A DNA stretch of 64,000 nucleotides. It comes from Cyclina sinensis (lineage: Eukaryota > Mollusca > Bivalvia > Venerida > Veneridae). The notes under the pieces are model-generated. The model was not told where the DNA came from and made no database searches. It saw nothing but the letters and a program-made list of their open reading frames with translations. The DNA is taken from contig JAAONU010000013.1 in the NCBI GenBank assembly GCA_012932295.1, positions 41,368,627 through 41,432,626 of the forward strand. Direction: 5' to 3'. Shown in pieces: positions 12,059-23,610 of the stretch. The translations under genes and the position numbers were made by a program. Position 1 is the stretch's first letter; every line of letters begins with the position of its first letter.

Positions 12059-12257
12059 TATATGAGTGCTAAGCAGATGATTATTTACTTTATACCGCTG
12101 AATCTCAGTAAATATTGATATTTAAGGTTTTTTTCGGTGATGCGTATAAGTGATGAAAATATTTCAATAGTAAAGTTGTATATTATTTTCAAAATTTAAA
12201 GAGTTCAGTCTTTTAAAAAATGTTATATTTTTGACAACTATACAAATTATATATTCG

Positions 12258-12440
12258 GATGTGCAGTCGTTGTTGGGACGAATGTCGCACTCCCGATACG
12301 GGGGTATCTGATTTGAATCCCTCCTGGCGTGAATGTCTTTCCGTGTTCCACACTTCCGACGCGAGTAATGATTTGAATCAAAGAAGCGGTCAACCAGCGG
12401 GATTTACAAAATACTCATGAACTTATTTCCGAGTAGAAAA
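12258..12440 (+). mobile_element. tRNA-derived SINE
   Basis: A tRNA-like head with an A-box-like gtgcagtcgttgttggga and a B-box-like gatttgaatccc, followed by an unrelated body. The same element is at the matching place in the other copy (49655-49813), so it predates the duplication. The anticodon arm does not pair well enough for a real tRNA. Confidence 0.6.
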
Positions 12441-12846
12441 ACAAGAGGGCCATGATGGTCCTTAAACGCTCAGTTGCGTCTCAGTACTAAGGGGCCATAA
12501 CTCCGGAAACAATGATGGGATGAGGTTGGTTCAGAAAACAAGTTGACTCTTATTCGAACTCGACCTAGAGATCATCAATACAAACATTCTTACAAGTTTC
12601 CATGTCATTTAGACAAAAACTAGCCTCTTGTGTGTTTACAAGTTTTTTCTTGTGATTTGGCCTGGTGACCTTATTTTACAGTTCGACATCACCCATATTC
12701 AAACTTGGCCAAGATCTTATTGAGGCTATCATTCTGATCATGTCTCGTGACAATTAAGTAAAACATTTAACCTATACGGTGTTAAGAACCAGTTGTGGAC
12801 GACGGACACCGGACATTCAATGATCCAAAAAGCTTCACCTGAGCTG
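12441..12846. repeat. Bivalve-type intronic repeat
   Basis: Starts acaagagggccatgatggtc and ends near gcttcacctgagct. It has units with gggccataactccgg and gacctagagatcatc and a GACGG-rich tail (12797-12820). It is shared with 49814-50230 in the paralogous copy. Confidence 0.7.
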
Positions 12847-13238
12847 TGCTAAAATCAATGAATTTAAAGTAACAGTTGCACACAGAAAATATTTAAGACA
12901 TATTAAGGAACCTGGACAATTCTGTTTAGAGGCGAAAATACTTTAGAGGAATGAATATATAAACAAAGTATATTATTACCTGTATTTTTGGCTATGGTCA
13001 TTTTTAGACGTGTTCTGCTTTAACATTTCCGAGTCAAATAAATTCAGGTAAAGGGAATGCAATATTGATATGAAAAAGAACAAGTCCACTCTGACAAAGA
13101 ACTCAATACACGTTTTTACTTTTTCGACAGAGGTACTAATGTTAGGTCAACATTTACATCAACAAGATTGATCAGATATTCATTTTTCATACTGCATTTG
13201 TACTCTGATGGATTTATTACCAAGTTCTTGGGTACTTT

Positions 13239-13615
13239 TATAAGCATAACAACGCCCATTTAAGCGTTACAAAGACCCTTTAAGCATTACAAAGTTGCCT
13301 TAACCATAACAAAAACCTGTTAAGCATTACAATGATTTTTTTAAGCATAACAAGTCTTTTTAATTATAACGAAGACCTTTTAACCATTACAAAGTTTAAT
13401 AACAATTACAAAGACCGTTTAACCATGACACAATCCTTTTACCATAACACAGGACTTAATAGTCTTTTTAAGCATAGCCAAGTCTTTTTTTGGCATTTCA
13501 ATTACTTGTTAAGCATTACAAAGTATTTTAACCATTACGAAGTCCTTTAAACTATTTCAAAGTCCCTTTTAAATATTTTAAAGTAGTTTAACAATTACAA
13601 AGTCTCTTTCAAACA
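13239..13615. repeat. Minisatellite, 20-bp unit, about 19 units
   Basis: Degenerate direct repeats of about 20 bp with consensus near taagcattacaaagacctt. The units are contiguous, with no unique spacers. The homologous array in the other copy is at 50618-51010. It lies in intron 4 of the tetraspanin copy. Confidence 0.9.
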
Positions 13616-13714
13616 TGCTCTAGATGCGCAAGACCATGTAAGTGATTATGACATCTTTTTTTATCTTTTAATACGCCGTTATCGCACTAAGGGCCTGTCA
13701 TGAAATGTACATAC

Positions 13715-13822
13715 CACTTTTTGCATAGAATCCCAGGAATCTGAGACCGACTCCTCGCCTTCTGTACCATAGGAGTCCAGAACCACCTGTCGTCTTAGCT
13801 GGTTCAAAGCAGTATCCTCGAT
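13715..13822 (-). pseudogene. Tetraspanin exon 4' (duplicate)
   Basis: 36 codons between acceptor ttgcag and donor gtatgt. They encode the start of the large extracellular loop, beginning IEDTALNQLRRQV. It matches exon 4 at 51110-51214, with one extra Val codon. The exon itself is open, but it belongs to a tetraspanin copy without exons 1, 7 and 8. Confidence 0.85.
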
Positions 13823-14098
13823 CTGCAAACGTAATAATACACTTTGTTCCCGCTTATAACATAGTAATTTTATATTTAAACTAACAAAAGAGACATAGTT
13901 GAGTGACCAGCTAATCCGTCCATTGTCCTGATGTATACTACCTGTATGTCACCTGAGAAAAGTATTACCTGTAAAATACCTGTCGGGAAAAATTTAAAAA
14001 ATTACGGAAGCGGATACGTGCCAAAAGGATTGAAAAGTTATAAGTACTGTATTGATGATTAAATAAAAATAGCTTGTGTACAGTTACAAAAGAGCGAC

Positions 14099-15256
14099 AT
14101 GGGTGTCGTTATTTCAACTTATAGATTTCGAATAGGCGTCTTTTGTGGAGGGTGCATAAGTCGGAAGAATAAAACGCACGTCGGGAAAAATTACAACCAT
14201 TTTACAAAAGGTTCTGACATACATATCAGGGTGTTTTCGTCGTGTGTTGTGATTGGGTTCCTCCTGGTCGCATGTGATTCAGTACTGCGCTCATATGATG
14301 AATTTTCTGCAACTAAATTTGTGGGTGATGTTCAATGCTCAATGGAAAAACCCGCAACAAATATCTGTTTGCTAAAGGGTACAAGTACAAAGCCTGATGA
14401 AGCTGCAGTTGACATATGGAAAAATATATGTGCTTGTCTAGTTGAGCTTCTTCTTATTCTTTCCTCTGATGTTGAATTAAATCCAGGTCCGAAAGATGAA
14501 ACTCAGTCAATTTTAGATGCCATTGCAAATGCACAACTACAGACTTCTAGGGAAATTAGTGATGTCAAAAGTGACGTCATGTCAATTAAAGCTGATATTA
14601 CTTATGTGAAAGAGGAATTATCTTTTATGAAAAACAGGGTTAAGCTTGTTGAACAAAAACAGTCCTCCTTTACAATAAGACTTGATGAAACATTAGGCCG
14701 AATTGATAACTTAGAATATCATAGGAATATATTAACCAGTGACATAGATGCCATCGATGATAAAATCGAGAGGTACAGTGAGGTGTGTGACAGGCTTGAG
14801 GTAGCTTTAGATCAGGTTGAAACCGAGCAGAGGAAAAATTCAAGAAGGATATTTAGCCTTTCAGAACAACCAGATGAATCAGTTGATATCTTGAAATCAA
14901 CAATCTCCGAGCAGGTGTTTAATGTAGCCTGTCCTGATAAAAGTGTTGATATAACTTCTGTTGTATTCGCTAAACGGTTGGGTAGACCGGAATCAGATCA
15001 ATCTAGACCAGTGCTGGTGAAACTGAGTAATTTTTCCGATAAACTGAAGTTGTATTATGGCCGCGATGAATTACGAGCTAATGGTATTAGGTTAGCCAAC
15101 GACCTTACCATCCGTCAGCGAAAAATGCTTAAAGACCTAAATAGTAAAGGCCAACGAGGATATTTCAAGGGAGGCAAGTTATTTGTATTGCCTGAGAATG
15201 AACATTCTGAAGAAAATAATCCAAGTGGACGATTTTTCTTATGGCATTATACTTAA
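14099..15256 (+). CDS. LINE ORF1 protein with 2A-like motif
   Basis: 385 residues. The N-terminal 130 residues include a hydrophobic stretch (about 44-60) and end in a Leu-rich segment followed by DVELNPGP (residues 124-131). This matches the 2A consensus D-V/I-E-x-N-P-G-P, at which ribosomes release a peptide before the final Pro. Residues about 135-260 are heptad-rich, charged and probably coiled coil. Residues about 265-370 resemble the RRM-like domain of LINE ORF1 proteins (RPVLVKLSNF, then GYFKGGKLFV). The last dozen residues come from out-of-frame ORF2 sequence joined by the internal deletion at about 15222. The product would bind RNA as a multimer, by family analogy. The frame is otherwise unbroken. 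Confidence 0.85.
   Translation: MGVVISTYRFRIGVFCGGCISRKNKTHVGKNYNHFTKGSDIHIRVFSSCVVIGFLLVACDSVLRSYDEFSATKFVGDVQCSMEKPATNICLLKGTSTKPDEAAVDIWKNICACLVELLLILSSDVELNPGPKDETQSILDAIANAQLQTSREISDVKSDVMSIKADITYVKEELSFMKNRVKLVEQKQSSFTIRLDETLGRIDNLEYHRNILTSDIDAIDDKIERYSEVCDRLEVALDQVETEQRKNSRRIFSLSEQPDESVDILKSTISEQVFNVACPDKSVDITSVVFAKRLGRPESDQSRPVLVKLSNFSDKLKLYYGRDELRANGIRLANDLTIRQRKMLKDLNSKGQRGYFKGGKLFVLPENEHSEENNPSGRFFLWHYT
14468..14491 (+). other. 2A-like ribosome-skipping motif
   Basis: Encodes DVELNPGP directly after a Leu-rich helix (VELLLILSS). Skipping would occur between Gly130 and Pro131 of ORF1. 2A-like motifs at the N-terminus of ORF1 have been described in non-LTR elements of sea urchin, oyster and other invertebrates (established knowledge). 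Activity here is not shown. Confidence 0.85.
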
Positions 15257-18200
15257 AGTTAATAGAAGCCTTCTGCAATTAGACAGTGATTTAGTGTATG
15301 CTTGCGTTTACTTTCCTCAAGAAGGTTCTCCTTTTTATATTGATGAAGCTGAAACCGGTTTTCAGCTTTTAGAATCGGAATTAGTAAATTTCGATGATAT
15401 CAATAATTTGAACTTATTGTTTTGTGGTGACTTTAATGCTAGGACAGCAGATGTCGATGGCTGTGTTATCTGTGAAGATAATGTACCCGTGTTAAGTGAA
15501 TACATTCACATATTTAATAAATGTGTCAAAGTTAAGCGTAACTCTAAAGATATGGTAACTAATAGTTTCGGTCGAACCTTGCTAGATCTCTGTAAAACTT
15601 ATGGTTTATCGATTGTAAACGGAAGGGCAGGCACAGATGCAAATACAGGTGAATACACATTTGTTGACGTTGTAGGGTGCAGTGTTATTGACTACTTTTT
15701 GGTATCGTGTGCCATTTTCCCGATAATTTGTGATTTTTTCGTTGACAGTATAGGTGATTGTTAACATTTACCAGTAGTATGTTCCCTTAAAGTAGCTATA
15801 TTGCCTGCAAATACTTTGGAAAAAGTTTGTTATGAAAATGAAGAGAAAGTTTTTTATAAATTTTTGGGGAATGAGGATGAAATACGGTTTAGAGATAACA
15901 TTCGACAAAGTATTGTTAATGGTGACTTTGATGATCTGGAAAATCAAATAGACAACCCGACTGCAGATGTAAATGCTATTATTGATATGTTTGAAAATTT
16001 AATCTTAGAATGTTCTAAAGATGTCAAAAGGGTTATAGCAAAGCCAAAATGTCAAAATAATCATCGCAAATTGTTTGATACAAGCTGTAAGCAGTTGAGG
16101 TTATAGAGAAATCAAAAGCTTAGGAAATTTAGACAATCCAGGGAAATTAATGACCTTAACTCCTATATAGCTGCTAGAAAGGAGTTTAATTATATGTGTA
16201 AAATAAAAAAACGAGAGTATAACAAGAGAGTACTTAACTCAATCACCGAAAGTGCGTATGATCAAAAACAATTCTGGAGAAAGGTCAACATTACACAGCA
16301 AAAACATAAAGATAAAAACAGTATAACAATTACTGAGTGGTATGAACATTTTAAGCATGTCTCTCAGCCGGCTGGTATTGAAGAGGAAATCTTTCCACAG
16401 GATAATCTGGCTGAAGACCAAGAATCTCATAATATAGAAAATATGACTGAAATAGAAAACACTTTACTTAATGATCTTATAAGCAATGATGAAATATTAA
16501 ATGCAGTGAAAGAACTTAAGAAGGAGAAAGCTTGTGCAGGAAATTTAATTCCTGAACACGTTATTTATACTGTTGATATTTTGTTACCATATTTACAAAA
16601 AATTTATAACAAAAATTTTGTTAATGGTTTTTTTCCGGACAAATGGTCTCTTGCTGTTCTAATACCTGTTTACAAAAAGGGTCATTGAATAATCCAGATA
16701 ATTATAGAGGTATTGCATTACTTGATATATTGAGCAAAATTTATGTAAGCATCTTAAATAAAAGATTTACTTTTTATGCAAACGTGTTTAGTAAAATCAC
16801 AGAAGCCCAAGGTGGTTTCAGATCAGGGTATTCTACAATTGATAATGGTTTCATACTGTATTCTATTGCAAAAAAATATTTATGTCAGAAACGCAGAAAA
16901 TTGTACGTAGCATTCACAGATTTTAAAAAAGCTTTTGACAGTGTTGACAGAGTTAAGCTATATACTGCACTTTTGCGTCATGGATTCCAAGGTAATTTAT
17001 TAAACGCAGTAAAAGGAATTTATCAATCTGTTTAAGCATGTGTTAGAAATGGTACTGTATATAGTGAAGTATTTGATTGCCCTATTGGCCTAAGACAGGG
17101 GTGCAATTTAAGCCCTGTCCTATTTTCTCTGTTTATTAATGAACTTTATGGTGTGATTGCACAAAGTAATGTACATGGTATACAGCTTACACCTGATATT
17201 GTTGAAATTTTCTTGCTTATGTTTGCTGATGATGTAGCCCTTACTTCTGATACAGTAAATGGTTTACAAAGGGAACTTGATATTCTATGTAATTACTGCA
17301 GAGAGTGGAAGCTAACTCTTAATGTACAAAAATCTAAAATATTGGTTTTCAAAAATGGAGGACAGCTTTCTAAATATGAAAAGTGGTTTTATATGGGTAA
17401 TAGATTAGATGTAGTAAATGGATTTAATTATGTTGGGCTTCTTTTTACAACAAAATTATCATTGTTTAAAATGTCAGAAAATATGGCAGTAAAAGCCAAA
17501 ACAGTTTTGATATCATTGTTGTCCTCTTTGAGTCACCTTATGCCAATGTCAAAATATGTTTTTTTTTCAAACTTTTTGATGCCAAAGTTGCACCGATATT
17601 ATTGTACGGGTCCGAGATATGGGGACTACATCAAATGGAACACACTGAAAGAGTTCAAGTTTATGCTTGTAAACGTTTTATGTCAGCTCCACTTCGTGCA
17701 TGTAATGCTGCAGTTATGGGTGATTGTGAAAGATATCCAATGCAGATTATTGCAGCTAAACGTTGTATTAAATATTGGTTAAGAATTGTAAAATTACCTC
17801 AAGATAGATATGTTAGAAAATGTTATAACATGCTTTTATATTATGACAGTATTGGATACAATAATTGGGCTACATATATAAAGCCTGACTTGTATAAAAA
17901 AGGATTTGGTTATATATGGGATGATCAAGGTGCTCAAAATGAAAATTTGTTTTTATATCATTATGTACAGAGACTAAAGGACCAGTATATACAACTGTGG
18001 AACAATGAGTGTAGTGATAGCCCTAAACTTATATCATATAGATATTTTAAGACTTCTTTTACCTACGAATATTATCTTGACGTATTAGATATTAAAAAAT
18101 CTAGATATCACTTTGTTGCATTTAGGACATCGTCACACTCATTAATGATCGAAAAGGGTAGACATGCTGGAATAGAAAGAGAACATAGATATTGTTTCTT

Positions 18201-18432
18201 CTGTGAAAATGTTGTAGAAAATCAATACCACTTTTAATTGATATGTCCGTTATATGCTGATATCAGAAACACGTACATAAATAGAAAATATTATATTAAC
18301 CCTACTGCAAATAAGTTAAGTTTGCTGATGTCAAATAAAAATCATACTGTTTTAAAAAAATCTTGCAATATTTGTATACCATGCAATGACTTTGAGAAAA
18401 ACAGTTTTTGGTACATAATACATAAGTTATAA
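15226..18432 (+). pseudogene. LINE ORF2: endonuclease, reverse transcriptase, zinc knuckle
   Basis: The endonuclease lacks its N-terminal part with the catalytic Glu, but keeps the GDFNAR motif near 15426 and a SVIDYFLVS motif near 15680. Reverse transcriptase motif A (DFKKAFDSVD) is near 16918, the RQGCNLSPVLF block near 17095, and FADD at 17222-17233. The C-terminal knuckle starts YCFFCENVVENQYHF near 18190. Stops lie at 15762, 16104, 17033 and 18235; frame changes occur near 16685 and 17600. The copy is dead. Reverse transcriptase and knuckle regions align with the shorter LINE at 9941-11695. Confidence 0.92.
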
Positions 18433-18622
18433 TTGATGTAGTAAAGATGTGTTCATACTACATTTTTGGAAAAATGATATTGTCGCTGTATTTCAAAGTT
18501 GTTCTATATATACCTTGTAGTCACACATACATTGATGTTGTTTGTATTCGTATTGTATATTTGTGTATAGGCCGGAGGCCTTTATCGCAATAAAATAGTT
18601 TGAGTTGAGTTGAGTTTTATAT

Positions 18623-21600
18623 GAATCATACTTGTAAGTAACTAAGGTTTCTATGCAACCAAACAGGCGTAATTATGTGACATTTAATGTATGACACAAT
18701 ACGAAATGTCACGTTAATGTCAGTTATTGTAAGGAATAAAAAATCGTCAAATTGATTCTGGCAAAAGAATTCATTAACTGTAATATGACACAGATCTTAC
18801 CCAGACTATGTTCTTAAACGCAGACGACAATGACACGAAATACTGTTATTTTGTAAATCTACCGTACTGCACTTTAAAAGTAAGAGAAACCAAGCAATTA
18901 GCAGGGGAATTCTAAAATATGCATCGCAACTTAATGTGATTTTCTCATGAAACATACTCTAAAATCATACGTTCATTATAGAACTTTTATTGTTTGCATA
19001 TGTCTGTTATTAATGTAGCATGAAACCCCAATTAACCTTATATTGTGGGTATAAAATCTTTCAGCTGCCTCATCTTAAAAACGACAGAAAAAAATATAAG
19101 GAAATTTAAGAACAGTCACTTTTACGAGCAGCGCTTTGTGAAATCGGGCAATTTCTTGCAAAGTTTGAAAACAGTATTTCTGCAAGGTAAACGCTAAAAC
19201 TTGCACATGAAATGTCACCTCATACCAAAATGGAAAAGTGAACCTTGTAAGTGCTGACTATAATCTTAATTAAACATTTCCACAGGCAGAAAATTGGAAA
19301 ATGGGTAACAAATAGCACATAACAGGTCAGACAATATAACATTGCGCGCACTAAGCATTTGATATGGTTAAAAAATTTTCCTTTAAAAATCTACAATATT
19401 CTTATTTTGACGCCTTGGTTGGATTTCTTGCAGCAGGAGTCACTATATTTAATGGAGATTCTACTGCAATTAAACGCGGTTCAAGTGTTATATATCCCTA
19501 GGGATATAATGCACGTGCGTTATCCAAGAACATCTAACTCTTGTCATATTATGAATTTTCTGATTATATGAGAGTTAACACTTTACACCAATTACATAGC
19601 ACTACATTACAGTCTCTGTATCTGCACAAGATGTTATGAGAATGATTGCCGAAATCTTGACGTCTGCTTTCTTAAAAGGAATCTACATTCTGGTAAACTA
19701 TCAAAGCGGAACGAAATTCTTCAATATTGAAACTGTAGGTCGAACACAATCAAAATACAATTTAGAAATGGCGAGTAGACAACACCTGAAGAATCTGAAG
19801 GCATGTCATCAAACGTTATGCAGGCATTGTCTCGTGGATCAGTCAGAAACATTAAATTATGTTCACCTTCGATTTCTGTCCATACCTGTCAAAGTTCGGA
19901 AGAGTGTATGCTCAAAGTTGCCACTGGAAAGGAGGTCAAGGGTCAATGTCCCCTGAACCCTTAGGCGCCATTTTTGCTATCTTAAGCTCACCTGAACACA
20001 ATTTGCTTAAGGTGAGATTTTCTGATCGCCATAAGTACGTCTTGAGTCGTTCGCGTCATTTTTTAACTTCAAACATTTCCTCTAGAACCACATTGGCAAA
20101 GTTGATGAAACTTCGCAGGCATATTCCTTGCATGAAGCTCTACCAAAGTTGTACAAAAGCGCCATTTTTGCAGAACTCTGTTTGCTTTAGCAACAAGAAC
20201 AGAAATCTTCAAAAATATTTTTGTCTAAAACGTCCAGGACCAGAGCTCTGTAATTTTGTGTAAACCATTTCACAATGGACTTCTACAATTTTTTTCTCAG
20301 CTGTGTCCCTAGCGTCAGTTTGCCCCTTCCCGAAAGGACAAGAGTATTGTATAGCATTATGTAGGAAAAAAATTTCTTGCATGAAACCAGAACACCAAGA
20401 GTTTTAATATTTTGTACAAAGCATTTTAGTGTATCTCTACCAAGATTGTTCAAAATTTTCCCGTTTGATCATTTTGGATTTGCTCCAGGGATCAGATGTT
20501 TTAAATAAACCTATAAAGACGAAATTATTTTTTTATTGTCAGAAACAACACTCGGAATTCTGAAATTTTGTGAGAAGCATTATCTAGTGGAACACTACCA
20601 AGAATTTTCTTATCAAGTCTCTGTAGTCATTTGCTCCACTCCGTTTTTATAATTTACATAGAAATATATGTTGCGACTTTTAATTTTTTATCCGAAACCA
20701 CAAGGCCAAACGTTCTGAAATTTTGCATGAAGGTCACGTCTGACATAGAATTACATACGGAAGTTTTACACCGCTTCTAACCTGACAAGGTTTGAATTTG
20801 GGAAATTTTGCTTGGAGCATATCCACGTATAGCTCTGCCAAAATTGGTACAACTTTACCGCTGGAGTTACATTTCCAGTTTTTATTCCATCCCCGGGCTC
20901 AGATGTTTTACAAAATCTTATATAGACAAACGCTTTAAAGATATCCTTGTCAGAAACCATTAGAGTGATACTTTTGAACTTTAGCATGCAAAATTGTCTT
21001 GTAAATCTCTACTAAGGTTATTTATTTATGTCCCTTGGATGATATTTGCAGATGCGGAGGTGGTCACATTTTAACCTTAGATTAAAGAGGAGTTACATAG
21101 ACGTATGGAGACTTCTTAGAGTCTTTTACCATAAACCAAACAGCCAATTAGCATACAGCATGTTCTAGTTCTTGCTTATATTTGTACATTTAATCCATAC
21201 ACAGACCATGTCCCCGTTCTTAGCAGTTATACTCAAGTGAGCGATTTAGAGCCATCACAGAACTCTTCTTTTTCTTGTAATTTTATAGGTACCTTGATAT
21301 AATTCAACTTTGATTTATGTTTTCCTTGCGTGAATCTTTACATCCATGCATTTGAACGTGATCTAAGCCTTAACAATGAGTGTAACGAAGGGGCAATGCG
21401 TGAAACTTAACACAGAACAGATAAATCCAGAACTTTCATACTTGATTGGTAGATTTGGTATGGTGAACACATGATTTCGATTTTGAGGTCCGTTGGACAG
21501 CTTGCAAGGTAACATTGATGATCACCATGAAACGCTTTCCAAACAAAGAAGCCGTGGACGACAGAGTTTAGGATGATTACCTGGTTACATAGTTATTTTT

Positions 21601-21933
21601 TTTTCTTATTATGATTTTAGCATCAGAGTGCAGGATGAAGCAGTCTTTTTTTTCGATTTTGTTTTCCAGTAATTATCTATAGGAAGTTAAAACTACGTTT
21701 TTCAAAGTCGATACATAACTTGTTCACGAGAGATGAAGTCAGGATGTCGAAGGTCAAGTTCGTGATGAACTTCAGTTCAAATTGATTCGGAAGAGTTATA
21801 CAAACGGTTGATTGTATAAAATATCTTCCTCACACATTTAAGAGGGTGACATAGGTATCATTTCGACTTTGATTAAGTTAAATGCGTTACAGTTTTAGAC
21901 AAATGAAAACAATTAGCTCATAAAATAGATTAC
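18623..21933. other. Intron 3' of the tetraspanin copy, no gene
   Basis: It aligns with 51275-54555 throughout. About 19983-21040 is a degenerate array of five to six units of 165-190 bp (phrases gaaattttgtgagaagcat, ctctaccaaagttgt), in reverse orientation relative to the 2011-4560 family. The segment 21305-21777 is the repeat also found at 1317-1783. Short open frames here are not conserved between the copies. Confidence 0.6.
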
Positions 21934-22009
21934 CTTGTCCCGAAATGCGTAGAAAAGGATCCCGCCAACCAAAAATGGCAAAAAACAACAGTAACAGCAG
22001 GAAGAAAAA
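21934..22009 (-). pseudogene. Tetraspanin exon 3' (frameshifted duplicate)
   Basis: The counterpart of exon 3 (54556-54630) with the same splice sites, but 76 bp instead of 75. A run of five A has become six (about 21980-21985, plus strand), which shifts the frame inside transmembrane helix 3. This disrupts the protein unless the base is a sequencing error. Confidence 0.85.
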
Positions 22010-22809
22010 CTGAAAAAGTAATATAAAATATATATATACAAATATCATTTATCTGGAAAAGTCATTGAAAAAGAAGCATACAAATAACAGTATTAATTGC
22101 ATATTCTTTCACAGTAATCTTTCATTCATGCTTCAGCTTTCGATTAAAGAGGAACCTTTGAAAAATTGTGTAATCCTAACATGTATTAATCTTGATACAA
22201 AGAACTATGTGATTGTATCCGAAATACAACAGGACAAAATAAAGGGAGATTTAGAGATGCAGATAACAGGGATGTAACCAATCTAGTGAATCGAAACAAA
22301 ATGCACGAACATAAACCCAATTTAGACCATAGCTCATAAGATGATGGACAAAAAATATCAGTATTTTGATTTCTTCATTTTAAAAGTGTATATAGTTGAT
22401 TTAAAACACTCTTTAGCAGCTATGAGCGACCGAGGATTACACGCATTTACAAGCTGAAAAAACAGACGTAGTCCGTATCTTCTTTGATATCAAAATGATA
22501 TCAACCCAACTTCTTCGGAAATATCAATATCCCTGGTCAAAAAGATCCTATATTGACCCAATCTCCAAAGGAAACATATAATCAGTCTGTCCAGTTTCCA
22601 CATTTTTAAGAAAATTATACAAAGCGCTGATTTTGTAACCGAGAAAAGTAGTTAATAAGATACTTGACTTGACGTCTGTGGGAGAAAACTGCAGCTTACT
22701 GAACTCTTTGTATATATGATTATGGAAAACAAATCTTTTCAGGCAGCACTTTATAGACAAGTGCTCCCTCAGTTGCCATAAATCATAGGGAATTCTGACA
22801 GCAACTTAC

Positions 22810-22836
22810 CATCAAAGCGAAGCACAGCATTTTGGT
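22810..22836 (-). other. Possible 27-nt microexon (duplicate)
   Basis: Between ttgttctag and gtaagt lies a 27-nt phase-0 stretch encoding TKMLCFALM. It is identical to 55464-55490. See that entry. Confidence 0.35.
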
Positions 22837-23094
22837 CTAGAACAACAAGCCTAAGTGAATCTATTTAAAAAAAGACAAGTCCGGGTTGATTTCTAAAGTT
22901 TATTTTAGTTTTTTTTCTTTTTTTTTTCTTTTTCAAAACATAAAAGGTATCAGCCTCCAATATCATTTTCATTCTAATGCAAACTGATAACAATGGAATA
23001 GTATAGTTTTGTCTCACTACAGAGACAAATTGTAAAAACAGCAGCTGACAATAGCTGTGAATGTATTGTTTATGTCTTAGTGTCAATGACTTAC

Positions 23095-23295
23095 CATTAA
23101 AAGCATACATTTGACTTCTTTTATGGCTCCACAGCAACCCAGAAATGATAGGAAAATAATGACAGCTCCTGTTATAATCAGAACCAATGATATGGTAGGC
23201 AGCAAGTTCGAACCCAGAATGGATGAGAATCTAGTAACACTTGCGGAACTAGTCCTTGTGTATATCCCAAAGCCAACCAATGCACATCCTGCAAC
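23095..23295 (-). pseudogene. Tetraspanin exon 2' (duplicate)
   Basis: 67 codons between acceptor cttatttcag and donor gtaagt, both phase 0. It encodes the end of helix 1, the small loop and helix 2 with GCCGAIKEVKC. It differs from exon 2 at 55903-56103 by two conservative residues (Lys/Arg and Val/Ile). No exon 1 is found upstream, so it is stranded. Confidence 0.88.
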
Positions 23296-23610
23296 CTGAA
23301 ATAAGCAAAATTCACTCATAAATTAATACCATCATTCAATCAAAAACATTTATTAAACCATTCAAAAACTTTTCTCAAAAGACGTGCCCGAACTCTGATA
23401 GGCTAGTACCCAGCTAGTTGTACGTGATAAATATTTTTCAGATTAAGCGATATTTGATGCTCATGTTTACCTAAGAAGAACACATTTTATGACCTCAGGA
23501 TTTCTGGTAATGAAAAAGCTAGATCAAACACCACAGTTGGTTTTGGCCCAGTGCCTATTGACAAATTATTTGTTTGTGAGTAAACAGAGTCACTATGTCA
23601 AAATAGGTCT

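Larger units (their letters stand above)
13876..18614 (+). mobile_element. LINE with ORF1, internal deletion, 8-bp target duplication
   Basis: The insert is flanked by ttttatat at 13868-13875 and 18615-18622. The paralogous locus near 51255-51275 is uninterrupted. It has a 5' UTR of 223 bp, ORF1, a shortened endonuclease, a reverse transcriptase, a zinc knuckle and a 3' UTR. The UTR has ggccggaggcc at 18571-18581, aataaa, and a gttgagttgag tail. About 100 codons between the end of ORF1 and the middle of the endonuclease are missing, so the element is not active. By its domain order it belongs to the APE-type LINEs; the clade (CR1/L2-like or related) is not settled. Confidence 0.93.
8174..23610. 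repeat. Segmental copy P of 47609-56425
   Basis: This stretch matches 47609-56425 in the same order and orientation: receptor gene, SINE, intronic repeats, 20-bp minisatellite, tetraspanin exons 4, 3 and 2 and their introns. It is longer only because two LINEs were inserted (9941-12058 and 13876-18614). Removing them leaves about 8.6 kb against about 8.8 kb. Divergence is modest, roughly one change per 10-15 bases in introns by eye. Confidence 0.93.

Noticed and set aside
13239..13615. CRISPR-like repeat array
   Set aside because: Units are contiguous 20-bp degenerate direct repeats without spacers, in a eukaryotic intron.
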